NCBI GenBank assembly: GCA_963785565.1
Contig: CAWAVV010000013.1
Span: 372,001 to 436,000, forward strand
Reading direction: 5' to 3'
DNA from: AP-15 sp963785565
Lineage (GTDB): Bacteria > Pseudomonadota > Alphaproteobacteria > ATCC43930 > CGMCC-115725
Length of the DNA: 64,000 bases
Part shown: positions 1 to 8,656 of the stretch, in pieces
Position numbering within the stretch: the first letter of the stretch is position 1
Layout of the letters: each line of letters opens with the position of its first letter
The notes under the pieces: model-generated
Database searches by the model: none
What the model was told of the DNA's origin: nothing
Seen by the model: the letters and a program-made list of their open reading frames with translations, nothing else
Program-made: the position numbers and the translations under genes

Positions 1-147
1 GATGACACCCAAGCGCAAAAACCGGCGGCCTAACCGATTGCCGAAACAGGGCGGCTCGGCATAGGCTGAGATTCTGCGCCGTCCGACGCCAAAACCTCAG
101 CCACAAGTCGAACACCACACAAGACCAACCAGCGAGGGAAAACAAGC

Positions 148-1243
148 ATGCCCGAGTCGCTCCACGACCGCTTCCAGAACCTGCACGAGTTCGTCACCCA
201 GGCGCGCACCAATCTCAACCGCAACAATTGGGACTACCTGATCGGCGGCTCGGAGACCGAAACCACTTTGGCGCGCAACCGGCTGGCGCTCGACGCCATC
301 GGCTTCCGGCCGCGGGTCTTGCGCGATATGTCGGCGATCGATTGCAGCGGCACCTTGTTCGGCAAAAAGCTGCGCATCCCGGTGCTGTGCGCGCCGGTCG
401 GATCGTTGCAGGTGTTCGACCCGGCCGGTGGCGGCGCGGTGGCGGCGGCGACCCGCGAATTCGGCAACGGCATGATCCTCTCATCGGTCTCGGAGCCGGG
501 GCTCGACAAGACCGCCGAAGCTTCGGGCGACGGCTTCAAGATCTTCCAGCTCTATGTGCGCGGCGACGCCGCCTGGGTCGACGATCATGTCCGCCGCACC
601 ATCGACAAGGGCTATGACGCCTTTTGCCTGACCGTCGACACCGACAGCTACAGCCGGCGCGAGCGCGACATCGCCAAACGCCACCAGCGTGGGCGCGTCC
701 GCGTCGACGACGCCCGCATCTATCAGGCGCAGTTCAACTGGCGCGATATCGAGCGGATCAAGAAAAGCTTCGACATCCCGCTGATCCTCAAGGGAATTGC
801 CACCGCCGAGGACGCCAAGTATCGCGATCGAACACGGTGTCGATTGCGTCTACGTGTCGAACCATGGCGGACGCCAGCTCGATCAGGGCGTCGGCTCGAT
901 CGATGTGTTGCCGGAAGTCGTCGAGGCGGTCGGCGGCCGCGCCCGCATCATCGTCGATGGCGGCATCAGCCGCGGCGCCGACGTGGTCAAGGCGTTGATC
1001 CTCGGCGCCGACGCGGTCGCCTGTGGCCGGCTCTATGTCTATGGGCTCGCCGCCGCCGGCGCCGAGGGCGTGGTGCGCCTCTTCGAGATCCTCGAAGACG
1101 AGATCCGCATCTGCCTGTCGCTATTGGGCGCTGCCGGCTACCACGAGCTCGACAAATCCTATATCCGCCCGGCCCGCCAAGTGGTGCCGCCGCACGTGCA
1201 CAGCGCCTTCCCCCACCTCAACCTGCCGCGCGAGACGTATTAG
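148..1243 (+). pseudogene. FMN-dependent 2-hydroxy-acid dehydrogenase/oxidase (lactate or mandelate type), frameshifted
   Basis: Oxidises an L-2-hydroxy acid (lactate, glycolate or mandelate type) to the 2-oxo acid using FMN. Residues 1-224 read in one frame (YVRGD substrate loop, LILKGI with the FMN-contacting Lys near 215), and the rest continues in the next frame from about 821 with the catalytic SNHGGRQLD block and the FMN-phosphate segment VDGGISRGADV. Dropping the single T at 820 joins AEDAK to IAIEHGVD and restores a protein of about 364 residues, normal for the family. It is either a recent pseudogene or a sequence error. The exact substrate cannot be read from the sequence. No partner genes adjoin it. 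Confidence 0.85.
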
Positions 1244-1390
1244 GAAGTATTCTTCCAGCAATGTCTCGATCCGTAGGGCTCGCGTCCTTGGCGGTGATGC
1301 GGTCGAAAGACCGGGCATTGGGCCGGGCTATGCGCCAATGCTCGGCAGGAGCTAAATTGCCAATATCCCTATCCGGTCAGCACAGGGACG

Positions 1391-1903
1391 TTATTCATCG
1401 AGTAATTTCCAGGCGTCCCGATAGGTTCCCCATTTTTGGGCGAAGCCGTAGTTGGGCCTGTCCTCGCCACCCAGAATGGGATTCAGCCGCAGCGTCCAGT
1501 GCCCCAAATCCTGCCGAGGATTTCCGTCACGCCTCGGATTGTCCAAGAAAGCGCGACGATGAGCATTGATGTGCTCCCGCAGGATGCGAGTCGGCATGAC
1601 GTAATAGTGGTCGCCCTCGCGGTCCTCTCCCATCCGTATGAGGATCGTGTAGTCCGCATCCGTGATGTCGGCGATAGTCAACTCTTGGCCCGGACGCGAG
1701 CTGAACTGAAACGCATCCTGTCGGGGTCCGCATGTCTTGACCCGTAGATGAATTGTCCGGCTATTTTTGACCGCAACCAGATCGTGATCGGCAGCATTTT
1801 TAATGCTGGTGTTGAAATTAGCCGTCCGCCATCCCCGTCTTAAGAGTTCCGCCTCAGCGGCCTTCTCTCCAAACGCTCCCACGAGTTGACTATTGAGGCT
1901 CAT
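1391..1903 (-). CDS. hypothetical protein, possible PD-(D/E)XK nuclease-like fold
   Basis: A 170-residue soluble protein with no signal peptide or membrane segment. Its start (GEKAAEAELLRRGW, then N..T and DHDLVAV followed by a strand ending in RVKT) has the alpha-beta spacing of small PD-(D/E)XK-fold proteins that begin GxxGExxAxxxLxxxGW. The usual acidic residue two positions before the catalytic Lys is Arg here (LRVK), so nuclease activity is doubtful. The C-terminal half has many charged and aromatic residues and no motif I recognise. It stands alone between the dehydrogenase gene and a dispersed repeat. The fold assignment is inference. Confidence 0.6.
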   Translation of the reverse strand: MSLNSQLVGAFGEKAAEAELLRRGWRTANFNTSIKNAADHDLVAVKNSRTIHLRVKTCGPRQDAFQFSSRPGQELTIADITDADYTILIRMGEDREGDHYYVMPTRILREHINAHRRAFLDNPRRDGNPRQDLGHWTLRLNPILGGEDRPNYGFAQKWGTYRDAWKLLDE

Positions 1904-1970
1904 ATTTTCTTCCTGGTCTCATTGTGATCACTAGTGGTACGAATTTGACAGTTGGTACGCGGTCCCTTCT

Positions 1971-2132
1971 TGCGTCATTCCCGCGAAAGCGCGAACCCAG
2001 AGCAACCAAAACCCCGTTTGCCGCCCTGGACGCCCGCTTTCGCGGGGGCGACGAAGGATGCGCAATGGGAACCATACGTCCGGTTCACACCACCAGGTTC
2101 CCGCTACCGCGGGAGCGACGGGGTGAGAAGCC
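1971..2132. repeat. REP-like dispersed palindromic repeat
   Basis: A cluster of short inverted repeats of the form CGTCATTCCCGCG...CGCGGG. One arm lies near 1974-1992, its partner near 2036-2052, and a second pair of arms (CCCGCTACCGCGGGAGCG) sits near 2100-2117. This layout is typical of intergenic palindromic repeats common in alphaproteobacterial chromosomes. Open frames through it on both strands have no family resemblance. It fills most of the 285-bp gap between the two flanking genes. Confidence 0.65.
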
Positions 2133-2188
2133 GATAATAACTGGTTTACTTTGGGGCGGCCCGACAACTTAAAAAGCCGCGCCTCCCG

Positions 2189-2554
2189 TCATTTTTTCTT
2201 TTGCTGCCAAAGCCCCAGTGCGGCGCCGGTTGGATCGACGATGATCGAAAACGCGCCCTCGTCCATGACCGGGGTCACATCGCGCATGACCGTGGCGCCA
2301 AGCGATTTCGCCTTGGCGGTTGCCGCGACGAGGTCCTCGACCTGCACGTATGGCAGCCAGGCGGATGGCGCCCCCGGGACCGGGTGCTTCATCATGCCGC
2401 CGCCGGTGCCCTCGCCGACGCCGATTAAGGTGTAGGTCATCCCACCGCCCATCTCCACATCGTTGAGCTGCCAGTTGAACAGCGACTGATAGAACGATTT
2501 CGCCTTGCTGACATCGGTGGTGCCGAGCTCGACATGCACAAACGGATTAGCCAT
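2189..2554 (-). CDS. VOC (glyoxalase/bleomycin-resistance fold) family protein
   Basis: A protein of 121 residues, one VOC module: FVHVELGTTDVSKAKSFYQSLFNW, then MTYTLIGVGEGTGGGM, then the paired strand PYVQVEDLVAATAKAKSLGA and the closing IIVDPTGAALGLWQ. This is the PhnB/CFP-30-like type that often carries a DPTGA.LGLWQ end. The chosen ATG at 2554 has a GGAGAG ribosome site just upstream; a longer frame to 2644 lacks family similarity. Metal ligands and substrate are not clear. Single gene, probably monocistronic. Confidence 0.85.
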   Translation of the reverse strand: MANPFVHVELGTTDVSKAKSFYQSLFNWQLNDVEMGGGMTYTLIGVGEGTGGGMMKHPVPGAPSAWLPYVQVEDLVAATAKAKSLGATVMRDVTPVMDEGAFSIIVDPTGAALGLWQQKKK

Positions 2555-2839
2555 GCCACTCTCCATGTTGACGTTCCCTGACCACCCGATAACGCTCGAA
2601 CCTGCCACCTGTTTCAATTTTAACTGATGGTTTTTGCCACGCATCCGGTTCGCCGGTAGGGACCGGGACGATGGCCGTCCGCCTCCAGGCCGGTGACGGG
2701 CCTGCCCAGCACTCCTCGGCGACGAACGCGCTTCCCCTCTTTGTTGCGATTTAAGCGACCGTTAAATTGCCCCATTCGCATGTCATATTTCGCGGCGGTC
2801 GCGGCCTTTAAGCGAGCGTCGACTGACGAAGGAGATGGG

Positions 2840-3331
2840 ATGGCTAACGATGTCGCGGAGAGACCGGCGGGCGAGGTGCGCGGGCGGCCGTTTGCGAAGG
2901 GACAATCGGGCAACCCCGGCGGCCGGCGGCTCGGCTCGCGCAACAAGGCGACGCTCGCCGCCCAGATGCTGCTTGCGGACGAAGCCGAAGCGCTGACCCG
3001 CAGGGCTGTCGAGCTCGCCCTATCAGGCGATCCGACGGCTTTGCGGCTGTGCGTCGAACGGGTTCTGCCCCGCGACCGCGCGGTCAGGTTCACGATGCCG
3101 CGGATCACCAGCGCCGCCGATGTCGCCGGGGCGATGGGAGCGGTCGCCGCGGCGCTCGCCCAAGGGGTCATCACCCCAAGTGAAGCGGGCCAAATCGCTC
3201 AGGTCATCGTCACCTTCGTCCGAACCATCGAAACCAGCGATTTCGACCGGCGCCTGCAACGTCTCGAAACCAGCCAGGCCGCTTATCCGCCCGGCTTCGA
3301 AATCGGCAACCGCTACTCAACCAAATGGTGA
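2840..3331 (+). CDS. DUF5681-type protein
   Basis: A protein of 163 residues. The signature GRPFAKGQSGNPGGRRLGSRNKAT near residues 15-38 marks DUF5681, a small domain of unknown role found in prophage-like and chromosomal contexts. The remainder is mostly helical (ADEAEALTRRAVELALSGDPTALRLCVERVLPR and a later AAALAQGVITPSEAG segment), like the helical tails of these proteins. ATG 2840 follows a GGAG at 2831-2834; an ATG at 2835 is the alternative. No phage genes are nearby, so this alone is not a prophage sign. Confidence 0.75.
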   Translation: MANDVAERPAGEVRGRPFAKGQSGNPGGRRLGSRNKATLAAQMLLADEAEALTRRAVELALSGDPTALRLCVERVLPRDRAVRFTMPRITSAADVAGAMGAVAAALAQGVITPSEAGQIAQVIVTFVRTIETSDFDRRLQRLETSQAAYPPGFEIGNRYSTKW

Positions 3332-3459
3332 GATCTCGCTGCTGATTCGCTGCAGGTGCAGCGGATCTGTAATTCCAGGCTCTCGTTGTGGTTGCAGCCG
3401 GGCGGCGGCGTATGGCCGGAGCGGGCTGCCGACGCGGTCAAGACCGCGCCGGCCCCAAC

Positions 3460-3948
3460 CTACGCCGGGCGCAGCCGGGATGGCCGCGTCGGCGCACTCG
3501 CCATCGCCGTCGCGATCCGGTCGGGCCGGGTCCAGGCGAGATATTCGGCCGCGTATTCGGGCGGCAGGATCTCGACCATCAACTCGTTCTCGACCCACAC
3601 TTCGATCACATGGAACGGGCCGCGGTTGCAGCGGTAGCATTGCCAGCCTTCACGGCCCGCGATCGCCTCGACGGCGTCGGCTTGCGCGGCGACGCTGAGC
3701 GCGAAATGGGTCGGGCCATAGCCGCGCCCTTCCGGCTTTTTCGCAAAGCCCGCGCCGTCGCTGCCGCCCGGCTGAAGCTCCGTCCCCGCCGGATAGACCT
3801 CGACGCCCGACCCATGCTCGTCGAGCTGGAGGGCGAAGAAGCTCCCCGGATTGGGCGGGAACGGAACCGCTTTGCCGCCCATGAATTCGGCGAGAACCCC
3901 GGCGACATGCTTCGGGTCGCGCGCGGCGATCGAAAGATGATGGATCAT
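3460..3948 (-). CDS. VOC family protein
   Basis: A protein of 162 residues beginning MIHHLSIAARDPKHVAGVLAEFMGG, a VOC first strand with a His in a metal-ligand position. It continues through GSFFALQLDEHGSGVEVYPAG and a second module containing THFALSV (second His) and NELMVEILPPEY with a Glu near the end, so the 2-His/1-Glu metal site of glyoxalase-fold enzymes may be present. The start is set by GAGGA upstream of the ATG at 3948; upstream in-frame sequence looks non-coding. Substrate unknown. Confidence 0.82.
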   Translation of the reverse strand: MIHHLSIAARDPKHVAGVLAEFMGGKAVPFPPNPGSFFALQLDEHGSGVEVYPAGTELQPGGSDGAGFAKKPEGRGYGPTHFALSVAAQADAVEAIAGREGWQCYRCNRGPFHVIEVWVENELMVEILPPEYAAEYLAWTRPDRIATAMASAPTRPSRLRPA

Positions 3949-4018
3949 GGTTTCCTCGCAAATTTCCCGAGCGACCAATAGCACGACGAACCCGCCGACG
4001 CGACGCCGAGCTGCGGGG

Positions 4019-5251
4019 TCACCGCAACAACGGCGACGCGTCGAAACCGGGCTCGGGGGTGAAAAGCTCCTGCGGTTGCGCCACGCCGCGCAAAGCGTAG
4101 CGTCCGACCGAAACCAGACGGCTTCGCACCTCCGCGCCAACCGCGTCCGCGAAGCTCGCCGAAACGAGAACATCCTGTTCGACCGAGCGGCTCATCGCCA
4201 GGATTCGGCTGACCTCGTTCACTGCCGGGCCGATGACCGTGAAATCGAGGCGGTCCTTGCTGCCGACATTGCCGTAAAACACATCGCCGACATGCAGCGC
4301 CAGATAAACTTGGGTCGTCGGCAAACCGGCTTCGGCGCGGCTTCGATTGAGCTTGACGACGCCCTTGCGCACCCGCGCCGCGGCGGCGAGCGCATCGAGG
4401 CAGGCTTGCGCGCGGTCCTCACCGGTGAAGATGGCGAGGGTCCCGTCGCCGATCAGCTTCAGCACATCGCCGCCATGACCGTGCACGGCGGAAACAACGA
4501 CATCGGCATAGTCGTTGAGGAGCGGGATGATCTGCTCTGGCGGGGCGCTGTCGGTGATCTGGGTAAAACCGTGCAGGTCGCTGTACCACAGCACCGCGCC
4601 GATCTTGTCGGCGACGCCGCGGGCGATCCGGCCGCTCATCACCCGCCGGCCCGCGTCGCGTCCGAGATAGGTTTCGGCGAGCGTCCCGGCCATGCGCGCG
4701 AGCGCTGCCGATTTGAGGGCGAGGTTGAGGAAAGGTGCGAGCCGTTTCAACGCGATGACTGCGCCGTCGCCGAACCCTTTCGGCGAATCGGTCGCCCAGG
4801 ATGAATAAACGCAATCCATCTCGCCGATTACGCCTTCGGCGGCAAATCGATGAACAAGCGCCAGGTAATCCGTCATGCCCTCGTCGCGGGCCTGCGCGAT
4901 CGCTGAAAAATCGGCCGCGTCGCCGGCGGCCAAACGGCGTCGCATCACCTTTTCGCCCGACTGCAGCAGATGGAAGAATGGGCTGCGTTGCCAATTCTCC
5001 GCTGCTTCGCCCTCGTTGGTGCGCCCATAATCGATTGCCTCGACCGCATCCGGCAGATCCGCGCGCCAGCGGAGGACGCGACCCTCGTATATCGGGTGGA
5101 GCGTGTCGAGAATGGCCATGGCGCGGGCCAAAGGAACGCCCGCATCGGCGATCCGCCTGCAGAAACCGGCCATCAGCTCGCTGTCGGTTCGACCGATTAG
5201 CCCGGCCTCCGTCACCCAGCCGGCGAGTTCGTCGAAAGCCGATTGATCCAT
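4019..5251 (-). CDS. class III adenylate/guanylate cyclase
   Basis: A 410-residue soluble protein. The N-terminal 210 residues are a helical, unassigned sensory region, and the C-terminal 190 are a class III nucleotidyl cyclase domain. Visible catalytic residues are the metal-binding Asp225 (LWYSDLHGFT) and Asp269 (LIGDGTLAIF), Lys265 and Asp336 as candidate purine-selecting residues (Lys/Asp suggests ATP), and the transition-state pair Asn345/Arg349 (GPAVNEVSR). No membrane segments are seen, so it probably responds to a cytosolic signal and makes cAMP. It is transcribed toward the VOC gene at 3460 with only a 70-bp gap. All core residues are present, so it should be active. Confidence 0.92.
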   Translation of the reverse strand: MDQSAFDELAGWVTEAGLIGRTDSELMAGFCRRIADAGVPLARAMAILDTLHPIYEGRVLRWRADLPDAVEAIDYGRTNEGEAAENWQRSPFFHLLQSGEKVMRRRLAAGDAADFSAIAQARDEGMTDYLALVHRFAAEGVIGEMDCVYSSWATDSPKGFGDGAVIALKRLAPFLNLALKSAALARMAGTLAETYLGRDAGRRVMSGRIARGVADKIGAVLWYSDLHGFTQITDSAPPEQIIPLLNDYADVVVSAVHGHGGDVLKLIGDGTLAIFTGEDRAQACLDALAAAARVRKGVVKLNRSRAEAGLPTTQVYLALHVGDVFYGNVGSKDRLDFTVIGPAVNEVSRILAMSRSVEQDVLVSASFADAVGAEVRSRLVSVGRYALRGVAQPQELFTPEPGFDASPLLR

Positions 5252-5305
5252 TTTGCTTGCTCCGTCTCGACGATGATCGCCCTCGGCACCAGGCGCCGCG
5301 AAATT

Positions 5306-6181
5306 CTAGCCGCCGTCGAAAGGACTGGGATGGGCGGCTTGTGCCTTTGCGATTGCTGCGATGGCCGCAATATCGTCGGCGCCGATCGACGCGATGCCGA
5401 AATACCGGGCGAGGACCTCGCCGAACTCAGCGACGTCGTCGAGAATGCGGCGCTCGGTCGTTCCGTCGCGGTTGCGAACCGTGAATTTGTTGTTGAAGAG
5501 GGTGTAGCGGGCCACCGGGTCGAGGCGGGCGGCGATCAGGTGGTTGACGAACAGCGAATTCGGGTGGGTCGAGGTAAACCAGTTCGCGACCTCGTAATCG
5601 ACCGCCAGCTGTTCCTGCGGCGAGAAGCGGTAGAGGCTCGCCCATGCCTCGCCGAGCCTGGCTTCGAGGTCGAATTCGCCGCCGGCAGCGACAAGGCGGA
5701 ACGACCCGTGCGGCGTCGCCTGCTCGTTTCCGGCTTGGAGCGCCAAGGGTGCGGTCGGCGTCGGACCGCCAAACCCGACATCGGCGAGGTAGGGCCCTTC
5801 GGCCAAATCGACGCGCAGCAGCATGTGGGTGCGCGGCCCGATCGTCCCGGCCGGGCGGCCCCATTGCACCCGCGCCGCCAGCCCGACGGCGCTAAGGCCG
5901 ATCCGGCGGAAAACATCGAGCAGCAGCAGATTGTGCTCGAAGCAATAGCCACCGCGCCGCTTACCCACGAGCTTCGCGTAGAGCGACGGCAGGTCGAGCC
6001 GGATCGGCCGCTTCAGGAGGACATCGAGGTTTTCGAACGGGATCGCGGCCGAGTGCCGCGCGACGAGCGTCTGCAATACGGCGAGGGTGGGCTCGCGCGG
6101 GCCGGAATAGCCGATCCGCGCGCAATAGGCGTCGATGTCGTCCGGCTTGTCGCTCATCGCGGTCTCGCTCTCGGGTCGCAT
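5306..6181 (-). CDS. nat: arylamine N-acetyltransferase
   Basis: Transfers acetyl from acetyl-CoA to arylamines or hydrazines. The Cys-His-Asp triad is complete: Cys80 in RGGYCFEHN, His119 in RTHMLL and Asp134 in YLADVGFGG. The length of 291 residues is near the 260-290 usual for bacterial NATs. The first eight residues may be untranslated; an internal ATG at 6157 (MSDKPDDIDAYC) is a good alternative start. It lies just 6 bp downstream of the LVIVD protein gene on the same strand, so the two may be co-transcribed. Confidence 0.93.
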   Translation of the reverse strand: MRPESETAMSDKPDDIDAYCARIGYSGPREPTLAVLQTLVARHSAAIPFENLDVLLKRPIRLDLPSLYAKLVGKRRGGYCFEHNLLLLDVFRRIGLSAVGLAARVQWGRPAGTIGPRTHMLLRVDLAEGPYLADVGFGGPTPTAPLALQAGNEQATPHGSFRLVAAGGEFDLEARLGEAWASLYRFSPQEQLAVDYEVANWFTSTHPNSLFVNHLIAARLDPVARYTLFNNKFTVRNRDGTTERRILDDVAEFGEVLARYFGIASIGADDIAAIAAIAKAQAAHPSPFDGG

Positions 6182-6187
6182 CGCTCG

Positions 6188-7507
6188 TCAGTTCAACGGA
6201 ACGCTGCCGGTGTAGCGGATGATGTAGAGCCCCCCGGTCAGCCGGTCGTTGGCGTACATCAGTCCGTTCTCGTCGACATAGACATCGTTGATCTGGATCG
6301 TATGGGTCGGGTTTCCCGGCGGCGCCTGCGGGATCACATAGCCGATCTCCACAGGATGCGACGGGTCGGCGATCGAATAGGCGCGCACGCCGCCGTTGAA
6401 ATAGCTGCCGACGACCGTTTGCGTCAGCGTGCGCGAGGTGCCGATCGGCCGGTTCATGTCGATGTTGTGCGAGCCGAACCGTCCGCCCGCGCGGCACAGC
6501 GCCGTCTCGTCGTGCACCGGCGGAAAAGGCGCCAGCGGGTATGGGTGCTGCTCGTTCGAGATGTCCCAGACCCAGTTGCGCTTCGGCCAATCGCTGCACT
6601 CGTTCCCGATCGCCTCCTCGCTCTGGATGGCGATGCCGCGGGAGGGGATTGCCACGACGGTGTGGGCAAACCCCTGTTCGAGCGACTGCCAGGAGCGGCG
6701 CACGATCGCCCGCGGTCGCGCCTTGTCCCCGATATCGAGGATCACCCAGCCGCCGTCGATCCAACCGATATAGGCGCGGGTCGGCTGGTCGGCCGGGATC
6801 GTCAGCGAGTGCATCCGGATACCGGAATCCGGCCGCTCGACCCGCGGCGGCGCCTCGGCAGCATCGCCGACCCGGGTGCCGGGCAGCCACCAGCGGCCCA
6901 CCTCATGCGGCTGCGCAGGATTGGAGACATCGACAATCATCAAGAACTGGTCGTCCTCGGGATTGCGCGGGACGAAGTCGCGCGCGCCGGTCGACAGATA
7001 GGCGTAATGCCCGTCAGTGAACCAGACATAGTGGACGCCGCGCGACTGCGGACCGGAGGTGTCGAAATGCGACAGCTTCTTCGGATGGACCGGATCGTTG
7101 ATGTCATAGATGTCGATCCCGGCGTTGGGCTGACCGGGCTTTTCGGTCTGGTGCGCCACCACCAGTATGTCGCCGGCGAGGCCCAGCGAGTTGCAGCGCA
7201 CAAAATCCGCCTCGACGGGTATCTGAGCGATCACGGCTGGCGCCTCGGGCTTGGTCACGTCGATCACGCTGAAGCACATCGGCGCCGATTCATGGGCGAG
7301 GTAGAGGACCCGCTGGCCATTCGGATATTGCTTCAGCGCCAGCCCTTCGCCGCCCTTGCCGGCGCCGTTCAGGTCGCTGCGGCCGATGATCCGCATATTG
7401 CTGGCCTCGGTGGCCGCGAGCGCGCCTTGGGCGCAGGCCCGCCCGCCCCCGAACAAAGGGGCTGCAGCGCCGAGGGCCACGAAGAAAGCGAAAATCCATT
7501 TGCCCAT
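6188..7507 (-). CDS. exported LVIVD-repeat beta-propeller protein
   Basis: A 439-residue protein with a Sec signal peptide (hydrophobic stretch in residues 4-20, probable cleavage after ACA/Q near 27). The mature part has repeated short strands of the LVIVD type (FSVIDVTKPEAP, IDIYDINDPVHPKK, MIVDVSNPAQPHEV, VILDIGDKARP, YSIADPSHPVEI), each a propeller blade edge. It is predicted periplasmic or extracellular. Function is unknown; such proteins are often found with lactonase-like or choice-of-anchor proteins. It is upstream of, and almost touching, the N-acetyltransferase gene. Confidence 0.85.
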   Translation of the reverse strand: MGKWIFAFFVALGAAAPLFGGGRACAQGALAATEASNMRIIGRSDLNGAGKGGEGLALKQYPNGQRVLYLAHESAPMCFSVIDVTKPEAPAVIAQIPVEADFVRCNSLGLAGDILVVAHQTEKPGQPNAGIDIYDINDPVHPKKLSHFDTSGPQSRGVHYVWFTDGHYAYLSTGARDFVPRNPEDDQFLMIVDVSNPAQPHEVGRWWLPGTRVGDAAEAPPRVERPDSGIRMHSLTIPADQPTRAYIGWIDGGWVILDIGDKARPRAIVRRSWQSLEQGFAHTVVAIPSRGIAIQSEEAIGNECSDWPKRNWVWDISNEQHPYPLAPFPPVHDETALCRAGGRFGSHNIDMNRPIGTSRTLTQTVVGSYFNGGVRAYSIADPSHPVEIGYVIPQAPPGNPTHTIQINDVYVDENGLMYANDRLTGGLYIIRYTGSVPLN

Positions 7508-7644
7508 TCGGATCCTCCCAGGAATGCAATCGGGCTGTGGTCACGAACTTACCGGCCGGATTTTATCGCGGAAGCTCGGCGAATTTGGTCATATCGATCA
7601 GCGGCCTCTGATGCGGCCCGGCCTGATCTTACTGGTACGCTCCG

Positions 7645-8262
7645 TTACTCGGACGGTGATATCGGCGGGATCCCGTCCGCGATCTCGAAATGCGCATGCA
7701 TCGGGCGCATCGCCAAGCCATTGATCGGCAGCATATCCTGCGGACAGGCCGAGAAAGCGGCGACGCAATCCATCTCCGCGCGCAGGGCCACATAACTGCC
7801 CGGGGTGCTGACCGGTGGCCGGATCTCGACCCGATTGCCGTCGACAACCGGAATATTCATGAAGAGGTTGAGCGGCGCCGGCGTCTCGGGTGGAACGAGC
7901 CCGAGTTCGGCCAGCCCCGCGGCAAGGTTGTCGGTGCAGTTGTCATGGTATCCTGCGCAGCCGAGCAGCTCATAGCGCCAGCGGTCGCAGGCAGCGAACA
8001 AAGTGTCGTGAATGCCACCGGAGGTGTCTTCGACAACGGTCAGGATCGGCCGTCTGACGTTGGTGACCAAGGTGTCTCCGACCGCGGGGATGATCCGGCC
8101 GATCGCGACGCGGCTATGCTCCATCGACATGAATTCGCGCAGATTCTCGGCGTTGAACGCCCAGGTATCGACGACCTGCTGGCCGGTGGTGTTGATCACC
8201 TTGACCACCTGGCCCTTGCGGAGGCGTGCGGCCTTGCCGTGGCGCGCCGGGATCTCAATCAT
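7645..8262 (-). CDS. DUF1989 / urea carboxylase-associated family protein
   Basis: A protein of 205 residues. The family signature is clear: IPARHGKAARLRKGQVVKVIN at the start, then VVDTWAF, the Cys-containing CAGYHDNC motif, LNLFMNIPV, and the closing ENGD-like stretch with PMHAHFEI. Relatives are linked to urea carboxylase/allophanate systems or stand alone, and may bind a metal through the His/Cys residues. No urea carboxylase or transporter lies beside it. ATG 8262 follows a GAGG; a longer reading to 8292 is less likely. It has not been characterised enough to name an activity. Confidence 0.85.
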   Translation of the reverse strand: MIEIPARHGKAARLRKGQVVKVINTTGQQVVDTWAFNAENLREFMSMEHSRVAIGRIIPAVGDTLVTNVRRPILTVVEDTSGGIHDTLFAACDRWRYELLGCAGYHDNCTDNLAAGLAELGLVPPETPAPLNLFMNIPVVDGNRVEIRPPVSTPGSYVALRAEMDCVAAFSACPQDMLPINGLAMRPMHAHFEIADGIPPISPSE

Positions 8263-8308
8263 GTTGTCCTCTACGTGCTGGCTTGCCGGCAAGTATAGCA
8301 GAAGGATG

Positions 8309-8506
8309 CTACCTGCCGCCGGAAGGGACCTCGATCGGCGCGCAGTTGGTCCGCCCGGACATCAGACAATCCTCGAGATGCGATTCCTTTTCCAGCGCAT
8401 GAACCAGATAGACAGCGGCGACGACCAGCGCCAACACCACGACCAACCCGATCACCGCCCCGGACCGCGATCGTTCACCGCCTTGATCGTCGGGGGGTTG
8501 GGCCAT
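8309..8506 (-). CDS. small single-pass membrane protein
   Basis: A protein of 65 residues: a short polar N-terminus, one transmembrane helix (AVIGLVVVLALVVAAVYLVHAL), then a tail with two cysteines (HLEDCLMSGRTNCAPIEV). The tail pattern ..DCLMSGR.NCAPIE.. is one I associate with small uncharacterised alphaproteobacterial membrane proteins. It lies upstream of the DUF1989 gene on the same strand with a 46-bp gap. Topology is N-in with a periplasmic Cys pair by the positive-inside rule, which is inference. Confidence 0.65.
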   Translation of the reverse strand: MAQPPDDQGGERSRSGAVIGLVVVLALVVAAVYLVHALEKESHLEDCLMSGRTNCAPIEVPSGGR

Positions 8507-8656
8507 CGCAATACCTCCGGCGCAATCGGCTGACCGTCGGCGACAGCCTCGAGCCGACCATTATATGCGACCGAAACGCCCGGCAACGCCGCCGTTCGCG
8601 TCTTGTCAAACGATCCTGGGATGCGCGAGAGTCAGACCGACCAAGTGGAGATCGCC

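Noticed and set aside
2840..3331. DUF5681 gene as evidence for a prophage
   Set aside because: No terminase, portal, capsid or integrase genes lie nearby; the domain also occurs outside phages.
5243..7795. An 850-codon open frame on the plus strand
   Set aside because: It lies antisense to the N-acetyltransferase and LVIVD genes, which have clear family motifs. Long antisense frames are expected in GC-rich DNA.
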